64,000 nt of DNA from Arcicella lustrica (GCF_034930985.1 NZ_JAYGIM010000009.1:1-64000), one strand, 5' to 3'. Shown: positions 36,508 through 44,766, counted from the stretch's first letter. Made by a program: numbers and translations. Notes: generated by a model from the letters alone, not told the origin.

Positions 36508-38052
36508 TTATCTTCGATTAAGAACTTTTTTAATGATTCTTTCTGCTGCGATTCTACCTGTTTCAGCACCGCCATTCATAAAACCACCAAACTCTTTACT
36601 ACAGTGTTCTCCTGCAAATAGTAAATTTCCTAATGGTGTGTCAATATGCTTCAACATCGTAATTCTTTGTCCAGTTTTTAAACATTGATAGCTACCTTTT
36701 GAAAAGGGATATTTCGACCAATTAAACTGATTGGTATAACCCGAATAGTTAGCTGTTGCACCTGAAAATGCTTCTTCAATTTTAGGTAAATACGATTCTC
36801 CACTTTTACTGGTTACTTCTGCACCATTTTCTCCGCCCAAGAAAATCGTAAAAATAGATTTTCCTTGGTTTTGATTTTGTAGCAAGAAACTATCCCAACC
36901 ATTTTGTAAATCATCTGCATAAAAAGCACCATTGTAGCCATGCTTACGCCAAACTCTTTCTTTGAATTCCAGAAAACATTTCGCATTGGTACCATAACCT
37001 AATCCTTGAATACAGTTTAGTTTTTCTTTACTCATTCCAGATAAAGTATTAATTCCTTCTATATTTTTCAGAATAGTGAATGGAAAGGTCATAATCACAA
37101 AATCAGCAAATACTTCTTCTGATTGATTACTAAACTTCAATAAAAATCCTTTGTTTTTGTTGCGAATATGTTGAAGAGCGTGATTGTAATGTATTTTGTT
37201 AGGGAATTTTTTCGCAATTTTTTCACAGATTTGATGATTTCCTCCTTTTAGTTTGAAACGCTCGTCGCTTTTTCCAAAAATATCAAAAGTACCTTGTTCT
37301 TGCTCGCCAATTAATTCAATGAAGTTGAGCGAAGATTGTACTTCTGTTTCCAACCCATATTCTCCTGTATAAGCCAAAGAAAGTCCCTTTAAAAACCAAG
37401 CATCAGTTTCTAAAGATGAAAGGTATTCTTTGAGTGAAGTATAGTCCAAATCAAAATAGTTTTTACCTTGAGCTTTGGCATCGGTCGCTATTTTTTGTCT
37501 GATGTTCTGAAAAGATTTAATAGCATCTTTGATATGATACTTCTTGCCATCAATAACAAATAAATCAGAGACTAAAGTATCTTTCTGAGTATCAATTTTT
37601 TCAATGCCCAACTCATTTGCCAAGCAAAGCATATCTTCATGATTGCAATCAATAAATTCAGCACCAAGCTCAGTGGTGGCGTTATTTCCGTTGAGTTTAT
37701 CGGTGTAAATTCTTCCACCAATTCTTCCAGAAGCTTCATAAATAGAAAAATTGTGCGTGAAGTTATTTTTATGAAGTGTATAACCAGCATTTAGCCCTGC
37801 AATTCCAGCACCAATAATAGCAATTTTCAGATGAGCGGGAGGATTGGTTACATGAGGGGAAAAAGCATTATTTGCCAGCAAGATTGAACCAGCGCCCATA
37901 CTTTGTTTAATGAAATCTCGGCGATTACCTTTTTCTGACTGATGTTCAAACCATTCAGCAATTTCATCTATAGGAGGCATTCCCGCTTTATTTGATAAAT
38001 CGGCTAATGCACTAAGCTTTTGGATGAGATTCAGTAAATGTGTCTTAGCCAT
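36508..38052 (-). CDS. Flavin monoamine oxidase-family FAD oxidoreductase with internal twin-arginine motif
   Basis: A 514-residue protein of the flavin amine oxidase family. The FAD-binding Rossmann motif IIGAGIAGLNAGYTL starts near residue 78, with the second-shell motif SGRIGGRIYT, and the C-terminal FAD motif LLFAGEHCSKEFGGFMNGG lies near 480. Before it, NRRDFIKQSMGAGSILLANNAF (Arg44-Arg45 plus hydrophobic stretch) looks like a Tat signal, but it is preceded by a 42-residue amphipathic extension. Folded export with FAD by Tat is plausible. It lies just downstream of the Rieske-ApbE cluster, beyond a terminator. The amine substrate is unknown. Confidence 0.85.
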   Translation of the reverse strand: MAKTHLLNLIQKLSALADLSNKAGMPPIDEIAEWFEHQSEKGNRRDFIKQSMGAGSILLANNAFSPHVTNPPAHLKIAIIGAGIAGLNAGYTLHKNNFTHNFSIYEASGRIGGRIYTDKLNGNNATTELGAEFIDCNHEDMLCLANELGIEKIDTQKDTLVSDLFVIDGKKYHIKDAIKSFQNIRQKIATDAKAQGKNYFDLDYTSLKEYLSSLETDAWFLKGLSLAYTGEYGLETEVQSSLNFIELIGEQEQGTFDIFGKSDERFKLKGGNHQICEKIAKKFPNKIHYNHALQHIRNKNKGFLLKFSNQSEEVFADFVIMTFPFTILKNIEGINTLSGMSKEKLNCIQGLGYGTNAKCFLEFKERVWRKHGYNGAFYADDLQNGWDSFLLQNQNQGKSIFTIFLGGENGAEVTSKSGESYLPKIEEAFSGATANYSGYTNQFNWSKYPFSKGSYQCLKTGQRITMLKHIDTPLGNLLFAGEHCSKEFGGFMNGGAETGRIAAERIIKKVLNRR

Positions 38053-38160
38053 AAAGTTTATGTTTTATGAATGAAACAATGAACGAGAATGGGCTAAAAT
38101 TAAAACTATTTTATTGTAAAGCCATATTTGTTGGATTTTTTGTGAAATTCAATAGAAAAC

Positions 38161-38201
38161 AAAAAGCGTAGAGAAAACTTTTCAGCCTTTCTACGCTTTT
38201 T
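38161..38201 (-). terminator. Terminator of the Rieske-ApbE-DUF3570 operon
   Basis: AAAAAGCGTAG (38161-38171) pairs with 38191-38201, and three further pairs extend the stem. Read on the minus strand, the stem lies just after the DUF3570 stop codon and ends in a U-run. Confidence 0.8.
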
Positions 38202-38221
38202 AATGGGTATTTTACAGATAC

Positions 38222-39439
38222 TTACTTAAACTTCACTAACATCGTTACAATATTTGAAGTCATGCCTGTAGTTCGAGTATAATGTCCATATCGTAATTCT
38301 AAACTATTCCATTCTTTGATTCCGAAAACTCCTTTTGCTGGTATAAATCTTACTCCTGAACCAATAAAAGTACTGTTGAAACCAGAGATGTCGTAGTCGC
38401 TGGTATAATAAGCGCTGTTAATATCGTTTTGTCCATAAGGATTAAAATACTTCACTGCTGTTTGAGTGTTGTATCGATAAAATGGGCTAAATGAAACATA
38501 AGGGCTTAATTTTACAGTTGCTTCTAAATTCATTGTATTAGCTTTCATGCCCCAATCATCCAAATAATATCTATAAAATGCTCTCAGGATGGTTCTATCG
38601 CCCAAGAAATAACTTAGTCGCATTCCGATTGGTAATTTCATCCTTGTTCCCGGTAATCTTTCTACACTTTCTGAACCATCTTTAAAGTAAATTCGATGAA
38701 AAGGAGTACTGAGTAAACCTTCTTGATAAGCTGGTTCGGCTGTTACCAATACTTGTAAGCGTTTATTAATAATTTGTGACAAAGAAAAAGCAAGATTATA
38801 AGAATTTCTCGGTCTTGTTTCAATTGGGTCACGGTCGCCATGTGCGCCTGAACCATAATTGGTTGGTCGAAGTTCTGGCGGTAAAATTACCGACCAAGTA
38901 TCAAAGAAAGCACCACCTTTAATACTGAATTCACGATTGTTGTCTTTTGATGCTTTCGCAAAATTCAAATTGAATCCATAAGATTTATAATCATATTCAG
39001 TTGAGTAAGAGAAGCTTAGCCCTTTGGTTGTTCTGTTTGCATCGTTTTTCATACTCCAACTAATAGTAGGATAAAAGTGAGTATCTTTTCTAGATGCTGA
39101 AGAAACAGTTAAAGGGTCGATGTTATCAGAAGAAGCAGAAGTATAAAAGTCCACATTCAAATCAATATTGAAAGTATGTAAACGATTTTTCCAATCGTAC
39201 TTTGTCAATTTTAAATCAATTGAATTGGCGAAATCGGTTAATTTTTCTGTACCAATTCCACCTGTTACTGCGGAATTGTTGCCATCTTGACCATAATAAC
39301 TTGATACAAAATTTACTTCTTCAATTTTTAGCTTTCTTTTTTCATACGAGGAGGTTTCCTCTGTGGTTTTGTTTTGCGCAAAAGTATTGTTAATCATTGC
39401 TGAAATTAATACAGCAACTGATAAGATGATTTTCTTCAT
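38222..39439 (-). CDS. DUF3570 protein, predicted outer-membrane beta-barrel
   Basis: Starting at the ATG of MKKIILSVAVLISAMINNTFAQ (signal peptide), the protein has 405 residues; a longer frame adds 14 residues with no support. The rest alternates short amphipathic strands (for example GLSFSYSTEYDYKSYGFNLNFAKAS, FSPFYRYNT) and ends in an aromatic-hydrophobic segment (MLVKFK), as outer-membrane barrels do. It fits DUF3570, known to co-occur with DUF4266 and ApbE in predicted extracytosolic flavin systems. It is the last gene of the minus-strand redox cluster and would provide an outer-membrane component. No direct function is known. Confidence 0.8.
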   Translation of the reverse strand: MKKIILSVAVLISAMINNTFAQNKTTEETSSYEKRKLKIEEVNFVSSYYGQDGNNSAVTGGIGTEKLTDFANSIDLKLTKYDWKNRLHTFNIDLNVDFYTSASSDNIDPLTVSSASRKDTHFYPTISWSMKNDANRTTKGLSFSYSTEYDYKSYGFNLNFAKASKDNNREFSIKGGAFFDTWSVILPPELRPTNYGSGAHGDRDPIETRPRNSYNLAFSLSQIINKRLQVLVTAEPAYQEGLLSTPFHRIYFKDGSESVERLPGTRMKLPIGMRLSYFLGDRTILRAFYRYYLDDWGMKANTMNLEATVKLSPYVSFSPFYRYNTQTAVKYFNPYGQNDINSAYYTSDYDISGFNSTFIGSGVRFIPAKGVFGIKEWNSLELRYGHYTRTTGMTSNIVTMLVKFK

Positions 39440-39468
39440 TTGATTAAGGATTAAGTGGTTAGTTTTAA

Positions 39469-39605
39469 TGTAAAGAAGCAAGATTGAAGATACAAGAAGT
39501 AAGATTTAAGTAGAGATGTTTGAATAAAGGTTGACTCACTAAGATTTTGAATCAATATCTTTTACAGTATTTATCTTGCTTCTTATATCTTTTATCTAAA
39601 ATCTA
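39469..39605. repeat. Reiterated-word inverted repeat between DUF4266 and DUF3570 genes
   Basis: The left side (from about 39469) and right side (to about 39605) carry variants of AAGAAGCAAGAT / AAGATATAAGAAG in opposite orientation, enclosing about 70 bases. Pairing is imperfect. The type resembles the element at 17171-17308, though the words differ. Confidence 0.5.
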
Positions 39606-39609
39606 ACAA

Positions 39610-39837
39610 TCAATTACATCCACAACCACCACCACTTTTTCCACCGTTTGCACCAGATGCACCTTCACGATACATATAAAAACTCTGTTCAAATTTCTCA
39701 GACTTTCTTGATGCTAACTCCATCTCAGAATCATTGATTCTACTTTTTTGGTATTCCTTTACAGAAACACAAGATTGGCTTGAAAGTCCTACTAGAACCA
39801 TAAAAGCCACTATATATGGATATTTTCTTTTATTCAT
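39610..39837 (-). CDS. DUF4266 small lipoprotein
   Basis: This 75-residue protein has a signal segment ending in a probable lipobox Cys (LSSQSC), a charged middle (KEYQKSRINDSEMELASRKSEKFEQ) and the hallmark tail FYMYREGASGANGGKSGGGCGCN. That tail identifies DUF4266. Known members travel with DUF3570 and ApbE. The small Gly/Ala/Ser motif in EGAS is similar to sites where ApbE attaches FMN to Ser or Thr, so this could be the flavinylated carrier (inference). The gene is 24 bases after apbE and upstream of the DUF3570 gene. Confidence 0.8.
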   Translation of the reverse strand: MNKRKYPYIVAFMVLVGLSSQSCVSVKEYQKSRINDSEMELASRKSEKFEQSFYMYREGASGANGGKSGGGCGCN

Positions 39838-39861
39838 GATTGTGAAGTTTAAATAGCTTCT

Positions 39862-40806
39862 TTATTTGATGTTAATATTTTTGGAAGTAAAGATTTTATT
39901 ATGGTCGTCAACAATGATACAAGCAATTCCTTGAATTTGATTAATAAGATTTAAACCTACTTTTACGCCCATCACCATTACTGGTGTTGCCATTGCATCG
40001 GCTATTTCTGCATTCGGACTTAAAATCGTAACACTTTTAATGCCTGAAACAGGCAAGCCAGTTTTTGGGTCGATTGTATGCGAATATTTCTTTCCATCAA
40101 TCACAACAAACTTCTCATAATTGCCAGAAGTCGCTACTGCAACATTACTGATATTCAATGCCGAAAAAGTACTTTGTTGGGCATCTGGGTCGGCAATGCC
40201 AATTGTCCACGATTTTCCATTGGGTTGGGTTCCCCATGTTGTTAAATCACCAGCAGCATTCACAATTCCACTTTTTACACCTTTGGCAATCATCAATGCT
40301 TTTGCTTTTTCTGCGGCATAACCTTTTCCAATTCCTCCAAAACCGATTCGCATTCCTTTTTCTTTCAAAAAAATACTTGAATCCTGTTGATTTAAGATGA
40401 CATTTTTATAGTTGATTAATCGAACAGATTGGCGAGCGGTTTCTGCATCTGGAAGTGCTTTCATCGATAAATCAAAGTTCCAGAGACTTTTGTCGATAGA
40501 ACCATAAGTAATATCAAATGCTCCTTGAGTCAGCTCAGAAATTCTAATTGAACGCTGAATTAACTCAAAAACTTCTTTATCAACTTTTACAGCTTGAATA
40601 CCAGCATTTTGATTAATCAGATTAGTTTGGCTATCGTCTGAAAAAGTAGTCAATAGCTTTTCAATCCTACTGATTTCATCAATTACTTCTGCTATTCGCT
40701 CATTTGCCCAATCTGCATTTTCATCAACAACACTAATTTCAAAGGCATTGCCCATGAGTTTCAGTTTTTTCTTATGAATCAGATGGCTTGAATCACTAAC
40801 GAGCAT
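39862..40806 (-). CDS. apbE: ApbE FAD:protein FMN transferase
   Basis: A 314-residue flavin transferase which moves FMN from FAD onto a Ser/Thr of a target protein. Visible family motifs are LMGNAFEIS near the start, FGGIGKGYAAEKA and NAAGDLTTWG in the FAD/Mg site, then SHTIDPKTGLPV and DAMATPVMVMG. Length matches the mature family domain. Oddly, no signal peptide or lipobox is present although the enzyme usually acts outside the cytoplasm. The ATG overlaps the thioredoxin stop by 11 bases, implying translational coupling or a lost fusion. Neighbours on both sides are predicted exported redox proteins. Confidence 0.9.
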   Translation of the reverse strand: MLVSDSSHLIHKKKLKLMGNAFEISVVDENADWANERIAEVIDEISRIEKLLTTFSDDSQTNLINQNAGIQAVKVDKEVFELIQRSIRISELTQGAFDITYGSIDKSLWNFDLSMKALPDAETARQSVRLINYKNVILNQQDSSIFLKEKGMRIGFGGIGKGYAAEKAKALMIAKGVKSGIVNAAGDLTTWGTQPNGKSWTIGIADPDAQQSTFSALNISNVAVATSGNYEKFVVIDGKKYSHTIDPKTGLPVSGIKSVTILSPNAEIADAMATPVMVMGVKVGLNLINQIQGIACIIVDDHNKIFTSKNINIK

Positions 40807-41236
40807 GAGTTGACGTTTGGATTTCGTTGATAAAACTTTCTGTGGTTAAAGTATTTGGATAACCATCCCATTCTTTAACTTTTTTGCCGTTGGCATCAAT
40901 TAGAACCGTCAAAGGAAATTTCCCTTGGTTATTATATTTTTCAGCTAGTTGTTCATTTTGAGCAGTCTGTTTAGCATCTAATTGATTTTTCTTTAATCTT
41001 GGAAAATCCGCTCTTACCAAAACCAAATTTTCATTAGCGTATTTTTGAAAAATTTCAGACTCGAAAATGTCTTTTTTCAATTTAATACAAGGAATGCACC
41101 AATCAGAACCAGAAAAATTCAAAAGAATATATTTTTTGGATTGATTAGCTTCAGTTTTAGCTTTTTCAAAATCTAATGTCCAATCAGGATTTGAGAAAAA
41201 CAATAAAAAACAAAGTGATATGATGATAGATTTCAT
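40796..41236 (-). CDS. Exported thioredoxin-fold protein
   Basis: Taking the ATG of MKSIIISLCFLLFFSNPDW gives 146 residues with a signal peptide. A longer frame would add 15 residues before it. The thioredoxin active site is Cys47-Cys50 in SGSDWCIPC, with the cis-proline region FPLTVLID and WDGYP near the end. DsbD-gamma/thioredoxin_7-type proteins of this length deliver or take electrons in the periplasm. Its 3-prime end overlaps apbE by 11 bases. It lies 17 bases downstream of the Rieske gene in a tight operon. Confidence 0.88.
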   Translation of the reverse strand: MKSIIISLCFLLFFSNPDWTLDFEKAKTEANQSKKYILLNFSGSDWCIPCIKLKKDIFESEIFQKYANENLVLVRADFPRLKKNQLDAKQTAQNEQLAEKYNNQGKFPLTVLIDANGKKVKEWDGYPNTLTTESFINEIQTSTHAR

Positions 41237-41252
41237 AAGAATTTGATTGAGT

Positions 41253-41756
41253 TTAACTGTAAACCACAAGGGTTTTGCCATCTGTGGCGGTTTTATAAAC
41301 GGTGAGTCCTTTGCTTCCGAAGCTATTTTTACCTACACCAGTAAGAGTAAATCTAGCGCCGTGGTCGGTGCAATAATATTCGTTTACATTAAAAATTACT
41401 CTCTTTTTGGGTTCATGCGAGCAGGTTTGCGTTGCTGCAACAAATACTCCTGTTGATGCTTGAGCGACCACAATACCACTCTGTGTAATGTAACCTCCTA
41501 CTTTGTTAAGATTAGTTGCTGTGCTAGAAGATAAATCGATGGTGAGTAAGCGGTTGGTGATAGTACTTAAATCAGTTCCTGTGCTAGGGTTTGTTGTTCC
41601 AGTTCCTGTGTCAGTACTTGAACCAGTACCAGCGCTCGTGGGCGAAATTGTTAAGGCAGGTAAAACAGAATCTTCAGCTTTAGTGCAGGCAGTGAGTACA
41701 GCCATAAGAGCGGCACCTCTGAAACCAATTGATTTTAGAAATTCATGACGTTTCAT
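41253..41756 (-). CDS. Rieske [2Fe-2S] lipoprotein
   Basis: A 167-residue protein beginning at the ATG of MKRHEFLKSIGFRGAALMAVLTAC (lipobox Cys24); the frame also allows a start 13 codons earlier. A Ser/Thr/Gly-rich linker (about 37-65) leads to a Rieske domain with ligands Cys112-x-His114 in TCSHE and Cys129-x2-His132 in YCTDH. It should be a membrane-tethered electron carrier facing the periplasm or surface. As first gene of the cluster with thioredoxin, ApbE, DUF4266 and DUF3570, it probably passes electrons within that system. Confidence 0.9.
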   Translation of the reverse strand: MKRHEFLKSIGFRGAALMAVLTACTKAEDSVLPALTISPTSAGTGSSTDTGTGTTNPSTGTDLSTITNRLLTIDLSSSTATNLNKVGGYITQSGIVVAQASTGVFVAATQTCSHEPKKRVIFNVNEYYCTDHGARFTLTGVGKNSFGSKGLTVYKTATDGKTLVVYS

Positions 41757-41984
41757 AAAGAGATTTAATAATTTATAATGGTTATTGGATCGCATAAGAT
41801 TGGTTTTCCCAATCTTATATAGAATACAAACTTTTTAACAAGAATATTGCTTGAACTTAGAAAATCTATACAAAAAATGTCAATAAATGATTTATATCAT
41901 TCTTTACCGCTTCTAAATCATGATTAGTGAATTAAATTAACGAATAGACTAAGCTTGTTTTAAGTAAAACTTGAGGGATTCAAC

Positions 41985-41992
41985 TATATTTG
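41985..41992 (+). promoter_or_regulatory. Candidate -7 promoter box for the UMF1-type transporter
   Basis: TATATTTG matches TAnnTTTG and is 53 bases before the start codon. The -33 element at standard spacing is not clear. Confidence 0.35.
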
Positions 41993-42044
41993 CCATACAC
42001 TCCATAAAAATCAAGCAGCTTAGCATTATATTTTTAATTGAACC

Positions 42045-43334
42045 ATGAAAAATAACCCTAAAACCTTAACCGCCTGGACAATGTACGACTGGGCAAATTC
42101 GGTTCATTCTCTTACCATTACTTCAGCCATTTTTCCGATTTATTATCCAATTGCGGCAATTATGTTGCCTTCAAAAAGTAGAACTTTAGACTTTTTCGGT
42201 TTTCAACTTGAAAATACCGTTTTGTATTCTTATGCTGTTTCGATTGGCTTTTTGTTATTAGCTTTTTCTGTGCCACTTGTTTCTGCTATTTCAGATTACA
42301 CGGGTAAGAAAAAAGTATTCATGAAAATGTATTGTTATTTGGGTGCCATTAGCTGTATGTTAATGTACTTTTTTGAAGAAGGAAGATATTATTTAGGAAC
42401 TTTTGCTTTTCTATTTTCAATAGTAGGCTGGGGTGGAAGTATCGTTTTTTATAATTCATATTTACCTGAAATTGCTACGGAAGACCAATATGATAGATTA
42501 TCAGCCAGAGGTTTTACAATGGGATATTTAGGAAGTGTGATTTTGTTGATTCAGAATTTAACAATGGTTTTAAAACCTGAATGGTATGGTGGAATTAGTG
42601 GAGGAGAAGCTTCAAGAATTTCGTTTTTAACGGTTGGAATTTGGTGGATTGTTTTTGCCCAATATTCATTTTTCTATTTACCAAAAGATTCTAAAGTACA
42701 AAAACAGGAGGGAAGCTGGATTTTCAACGGTTTTAAAGAATTAAAGAAAGTATTTAATGAATTAGAAAACCTGAATATCACGAAGCGTTTTTTAACTTCT
42801 TTCTTTTTCTACAATATGGGAGCGCAAACTGTTATGTATTTAGGTGCATTGTTTGGAAGTGAAGAATTGAAATTGCCTTCTGATGCACTGATTGTAACTG
42901 TTTTATTGATTCAGTTGGTTGCCATTGTTGGAGCATATTTGTTTGCGAAAATCTCGGAAAAAGTCGGCAATACAAAATCACTTTCCATCATTGTAATCAG
43001 TTGGGTGTTTATTTGTATTGCGGCTTATTTTGTAACGACTCGCAATGAATTTTACTTTTTAGCGACTGGTATCGGTTTTGTAATGGGTGGAATTCAGTCG
43101 CTTTCTCGTTCTACTTATGCGAAATTGATTCCTGAAGAAACACATGATACTGCTTCATACTTTAGTTTTTACGATGTTTGCGACCGACTTTCTACCGTTA
43201 TCGGTACGTTTATGTTTGGTTTGGTGAATCAATTAACTGGAAGTATGCGTATGAGCGTACTTTTCTTGACGGTTTTCTTTATTATCGGTTTAGTAATTTT
43301 ATCAAGAGTACCTTCTCAGAAGATTTATAGATAG
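42045..43334 (+). CDS. UMF1/Atg22-like MFS transporter
   Basis: A 429-residue inner-membrane protein with about 12 spans. The N-terminus TAWTMYDWANSVHSLTITSAIFP and the loop ISDYTGKKKVFMK, with GGIQSLSRSTYAKLIPEE in the second half, are typical of the UMF1 family related to yeast Atg22 (amino-acid effluxer). Direction and substrate in bacteria are not well known. It is transcribed alone: divergent from the Rieske operon, with a repeat-rich 435-base gap downstream. Confidence 0.85.
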   Translation: MKNNPKTLTAWTMYDWANSVHSLTITSAIFPIYYPIAAIMLPSKSRTLDFFGFQLENTVLYSYAVSIGFLLLAFSVPLVSAISDYTGKKKVFMKMYCYLGAISCMLMYFFEEGRYYLGTFAFLFSIVGWGGSIVFYNSYLPEIATEDQYDRLSARGFTMGYLGSVILLIQNLTMVLKPEWYGGISGGEASRISFLTVGIWWIVFAQYSFFYLPKDSKVQKQEGSWIFNGFKELKKVFNELENLNITKRFLTSFFFYNMGAQTVMYLGALFGSEELKLPSDALIVTVLLIQLVAIVGAYLFAKISEKVGNTKSLSIIVISWVFICIAAYFVTTRNEFYFLATGIGFVMGGIQSLSRSTYAKLIPEETHDTASYFSFYDVCDRLSTVIGTFMFGLVNQLTGSMRMSVLFLTVFFIIGLVILSRVPSQKIYR

Positions 43335-43769
43335 GCTTTTTAGGTATGAGTTATGAATTAGTACTGTACGAAGGATTAAATTAGTATTTAAAATGTCTGT
43401 TTAACCAATGATTTGGTGTAGTTGCAACCCTTGTGGTTGCCTCGTCTGAAACGGCAACAGCAAGACTTGTCGCTACAAATTGCCCTTTAAAAACTGATTT
43501 AATCCTTTTTATTTGTTCTTATTCAAAGAAAATTGGAAAATTTTAAACCTTTGTACAGTACTGATTATTAATGAAAAATTTGACAGAGAAGTATTAATTT
43601 CACTAAATCTGGCTTTGAACAAAGGCTTATAAAAATTGTTTGAATAGGTAATAACTCATAATTATTAATTCATAATTAGATAAAAAGTCTTTTTTCTGAC
43701 TTTTCAACAAACTATTTCATCGCATTTTTACGTAGTTAAATTGAATTACATTTAAACACAAAAAAGGAA
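43335..43769. repeat. Nested inverted-repeat region between UMF1 and msrB genes
   Basis: This 435-base gap has no convincing gene. GTACTGTACGAAGGATTAAA-type sequence at 43361-43380 and following bases pairs in two blocks with 43493-43506 (ACTGATTTAATCCT) and 43548-43562 (CCTTTGTACAGTAC). Outside these, ATGAGTTATGAATTA (from 43346) has inverted relatives at 43650-43679. In the centre (43416-43485) lies GTAGTTGCAACCCTTGTGGTTGCC with GGCAAC and CGCTAC counterparts. The whole could fold as a branched hairpin. A degenerate non-autonomous mobile repeat is the best guess. Confidence 0.6.
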
Positions 43770-44270
43770 ATGAAAATCGTCTTAATAACATTAATTACTT
43801 GTATGGCTGTACTGACAAACTGTACTGCTCAAGATGAAAATGCGGGTGTCACTCATCATAAATTTACTGTTGTGAAAACAGATGCTGAATGGCTGAAGAT
43901 TTTGACACCTGAGCAATTTAAAGTAACCAGAAGAAAAAGTACAGAGTTGGCTTGTTCAGGAGCGTATTGGAAAAACCATGAAAAAGGAATTTATAAATGT
44001 GTTTGTTGCAAGCTTCCACTTTTTGATTCCCAAACAAAATTTGAATCCGGAACAGGTTGGCCTTCTTTTTACAAAGCCATTCATAAAGATGCTATTTTGG
44101 AAGTAGCCGATAATAGCTTTGGGATGGAAAGAGTAGAAATAATGTGTAGCCGTTGTGGAGCACATTTAGGACACGTTTTTGAAGACGGTCCTGCGCCAAC
44201 TGGCTTACGCTATTGTTTAAATTCTTTGGCTTTGGATTTTGAAAAAGATGAGAAAATGAGTAAAAAGTAG
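43770..44270 (+). CDS. msrB: Peptide-methionine (R)-S-oxide reductase, lipoprotein form
   Basis: A 166-residue MsrB which reduces methionine-R-sulfoxide in proteins. A lipobox (LTNC, Cys18) indicates periplasmic membrane anchoring. The zinc site is Cys77/Cys80 in YKCVCC and Cys126/Cys129 in CSRCG. The catalytic Cys149 is in RYCLNSLAL, and GTGWPSFY supplies substrate contacts. An AAGGAA ribosome-binding site precedes the ATG. It is a single gene with its own strong terminator. The lipoprotein form suits repair of oxidised surface or periplasmic proteins. Confidence 0.93.
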   Translation: MKIVLITLITCMAVLTNCTAQDENAGVTHHKFTVVKTDAEWLKILTPEQFKVTRRKSTELACSGAYWKNHEKGIYKCVCCKLPLFDSQTKFESGTGWPSFYKAIHKDAILEVADNSFGMERVEIMCSRCGAHLGHVFEDGPAPTGLRYCLNSLALDFEKDEKMSKK

Positions 44271-44307
44271 TTTTTAGTTTTCAGCAATGAGCTTTTAGAT
44301 TTTTATG

Positions 44308-44347
44308 AAAAGAGGGCAATTTGATTAATCAGATTGCCCTCTTTTTT
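44308..44347 (+). terminator. Terminator of msrB
   Basis: Complementary arms 44308-44326 and 44327-44345 pair over 19 positions with one G-U (the real loop is formed from the innermost bases). The T-run continues to 44347. Confidence 0.85.
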
Positions 44348-44374
44348 GTTTTCACATCTCTGATATAATGGAGG

Positions 44375-44617
44375 ATTAAAACGATACTCACGAGGATTAA
44401 TTTTATTCAGTGGAGTATTAAAACGATACTCACGAGCATTGATTTTATTCAGTGAAGCATTAAAACGATACTCACGAGCATTGATTTTATTCAATGGAGC
44501 ATTAAAACGATGTTCACGAGCATTGATTTTATTCAATCGAGCATGAAAACGATGTTCACGAGCATTGATTTTATTCAATCGAGCATGAAAACGATACTCA
44601 CAAGTATTAATTTAATG
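44375..44617. repeat. 42-bp minisatellite, about 5.8 copies
   Basis: Units begin at 44375, 44417, 44459, 44501 and 44543, with a decayed sixth from 44585. Each reads ATTAAAACGATACTCACGAG then CATTGATTTTATTCAGTGGAGC-like sequence. As 42 is divisible by three, a minus-strand frame (44303-44578, 91 codons) stays open and would read LNKINAREHRFNAP repeats, but I see no support for expression. It fills much of the 496-base gap between msrB and the next gene; nothing else recognisable lies there. Confidence 0.9.
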
Positions 44618-44722
44618 GAAAATTAAAATGAAACTTGAGGTGAGACAGAGTGAAGAATTTGAGCAATGAATATACTTCAATATTAGATTAATTTGTAGAG
44701 ATTTATGTAGGTAATTTATTGA

Positions 44723-44758
44723 AAAAAGGGACGTCTGAATTGTCAAACGTCCCTTTTT
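44723..44758 (-). terminator. Terminator after the YbjQ-like lipoprotein gene
   Basis: A perfect 12-bp stem (44723-44734 with 44747-44758) with a 12-nt loop lies 9 bases past the stop codon at 44767 on the minus strand. A U-run follows. Confidence 0.8.
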
Positions 44759-44766
44759 AAATAATC

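Noticed and set aside
44303..44578. 91-codon minus-strand frame over the 42-bp minisatellite
   Set aside because: The frame is open because the unit is a multiple of three. It overlaps the msrB terminator and has no ribosome-binding site or family, so it is listed as a repeat, not a gene.
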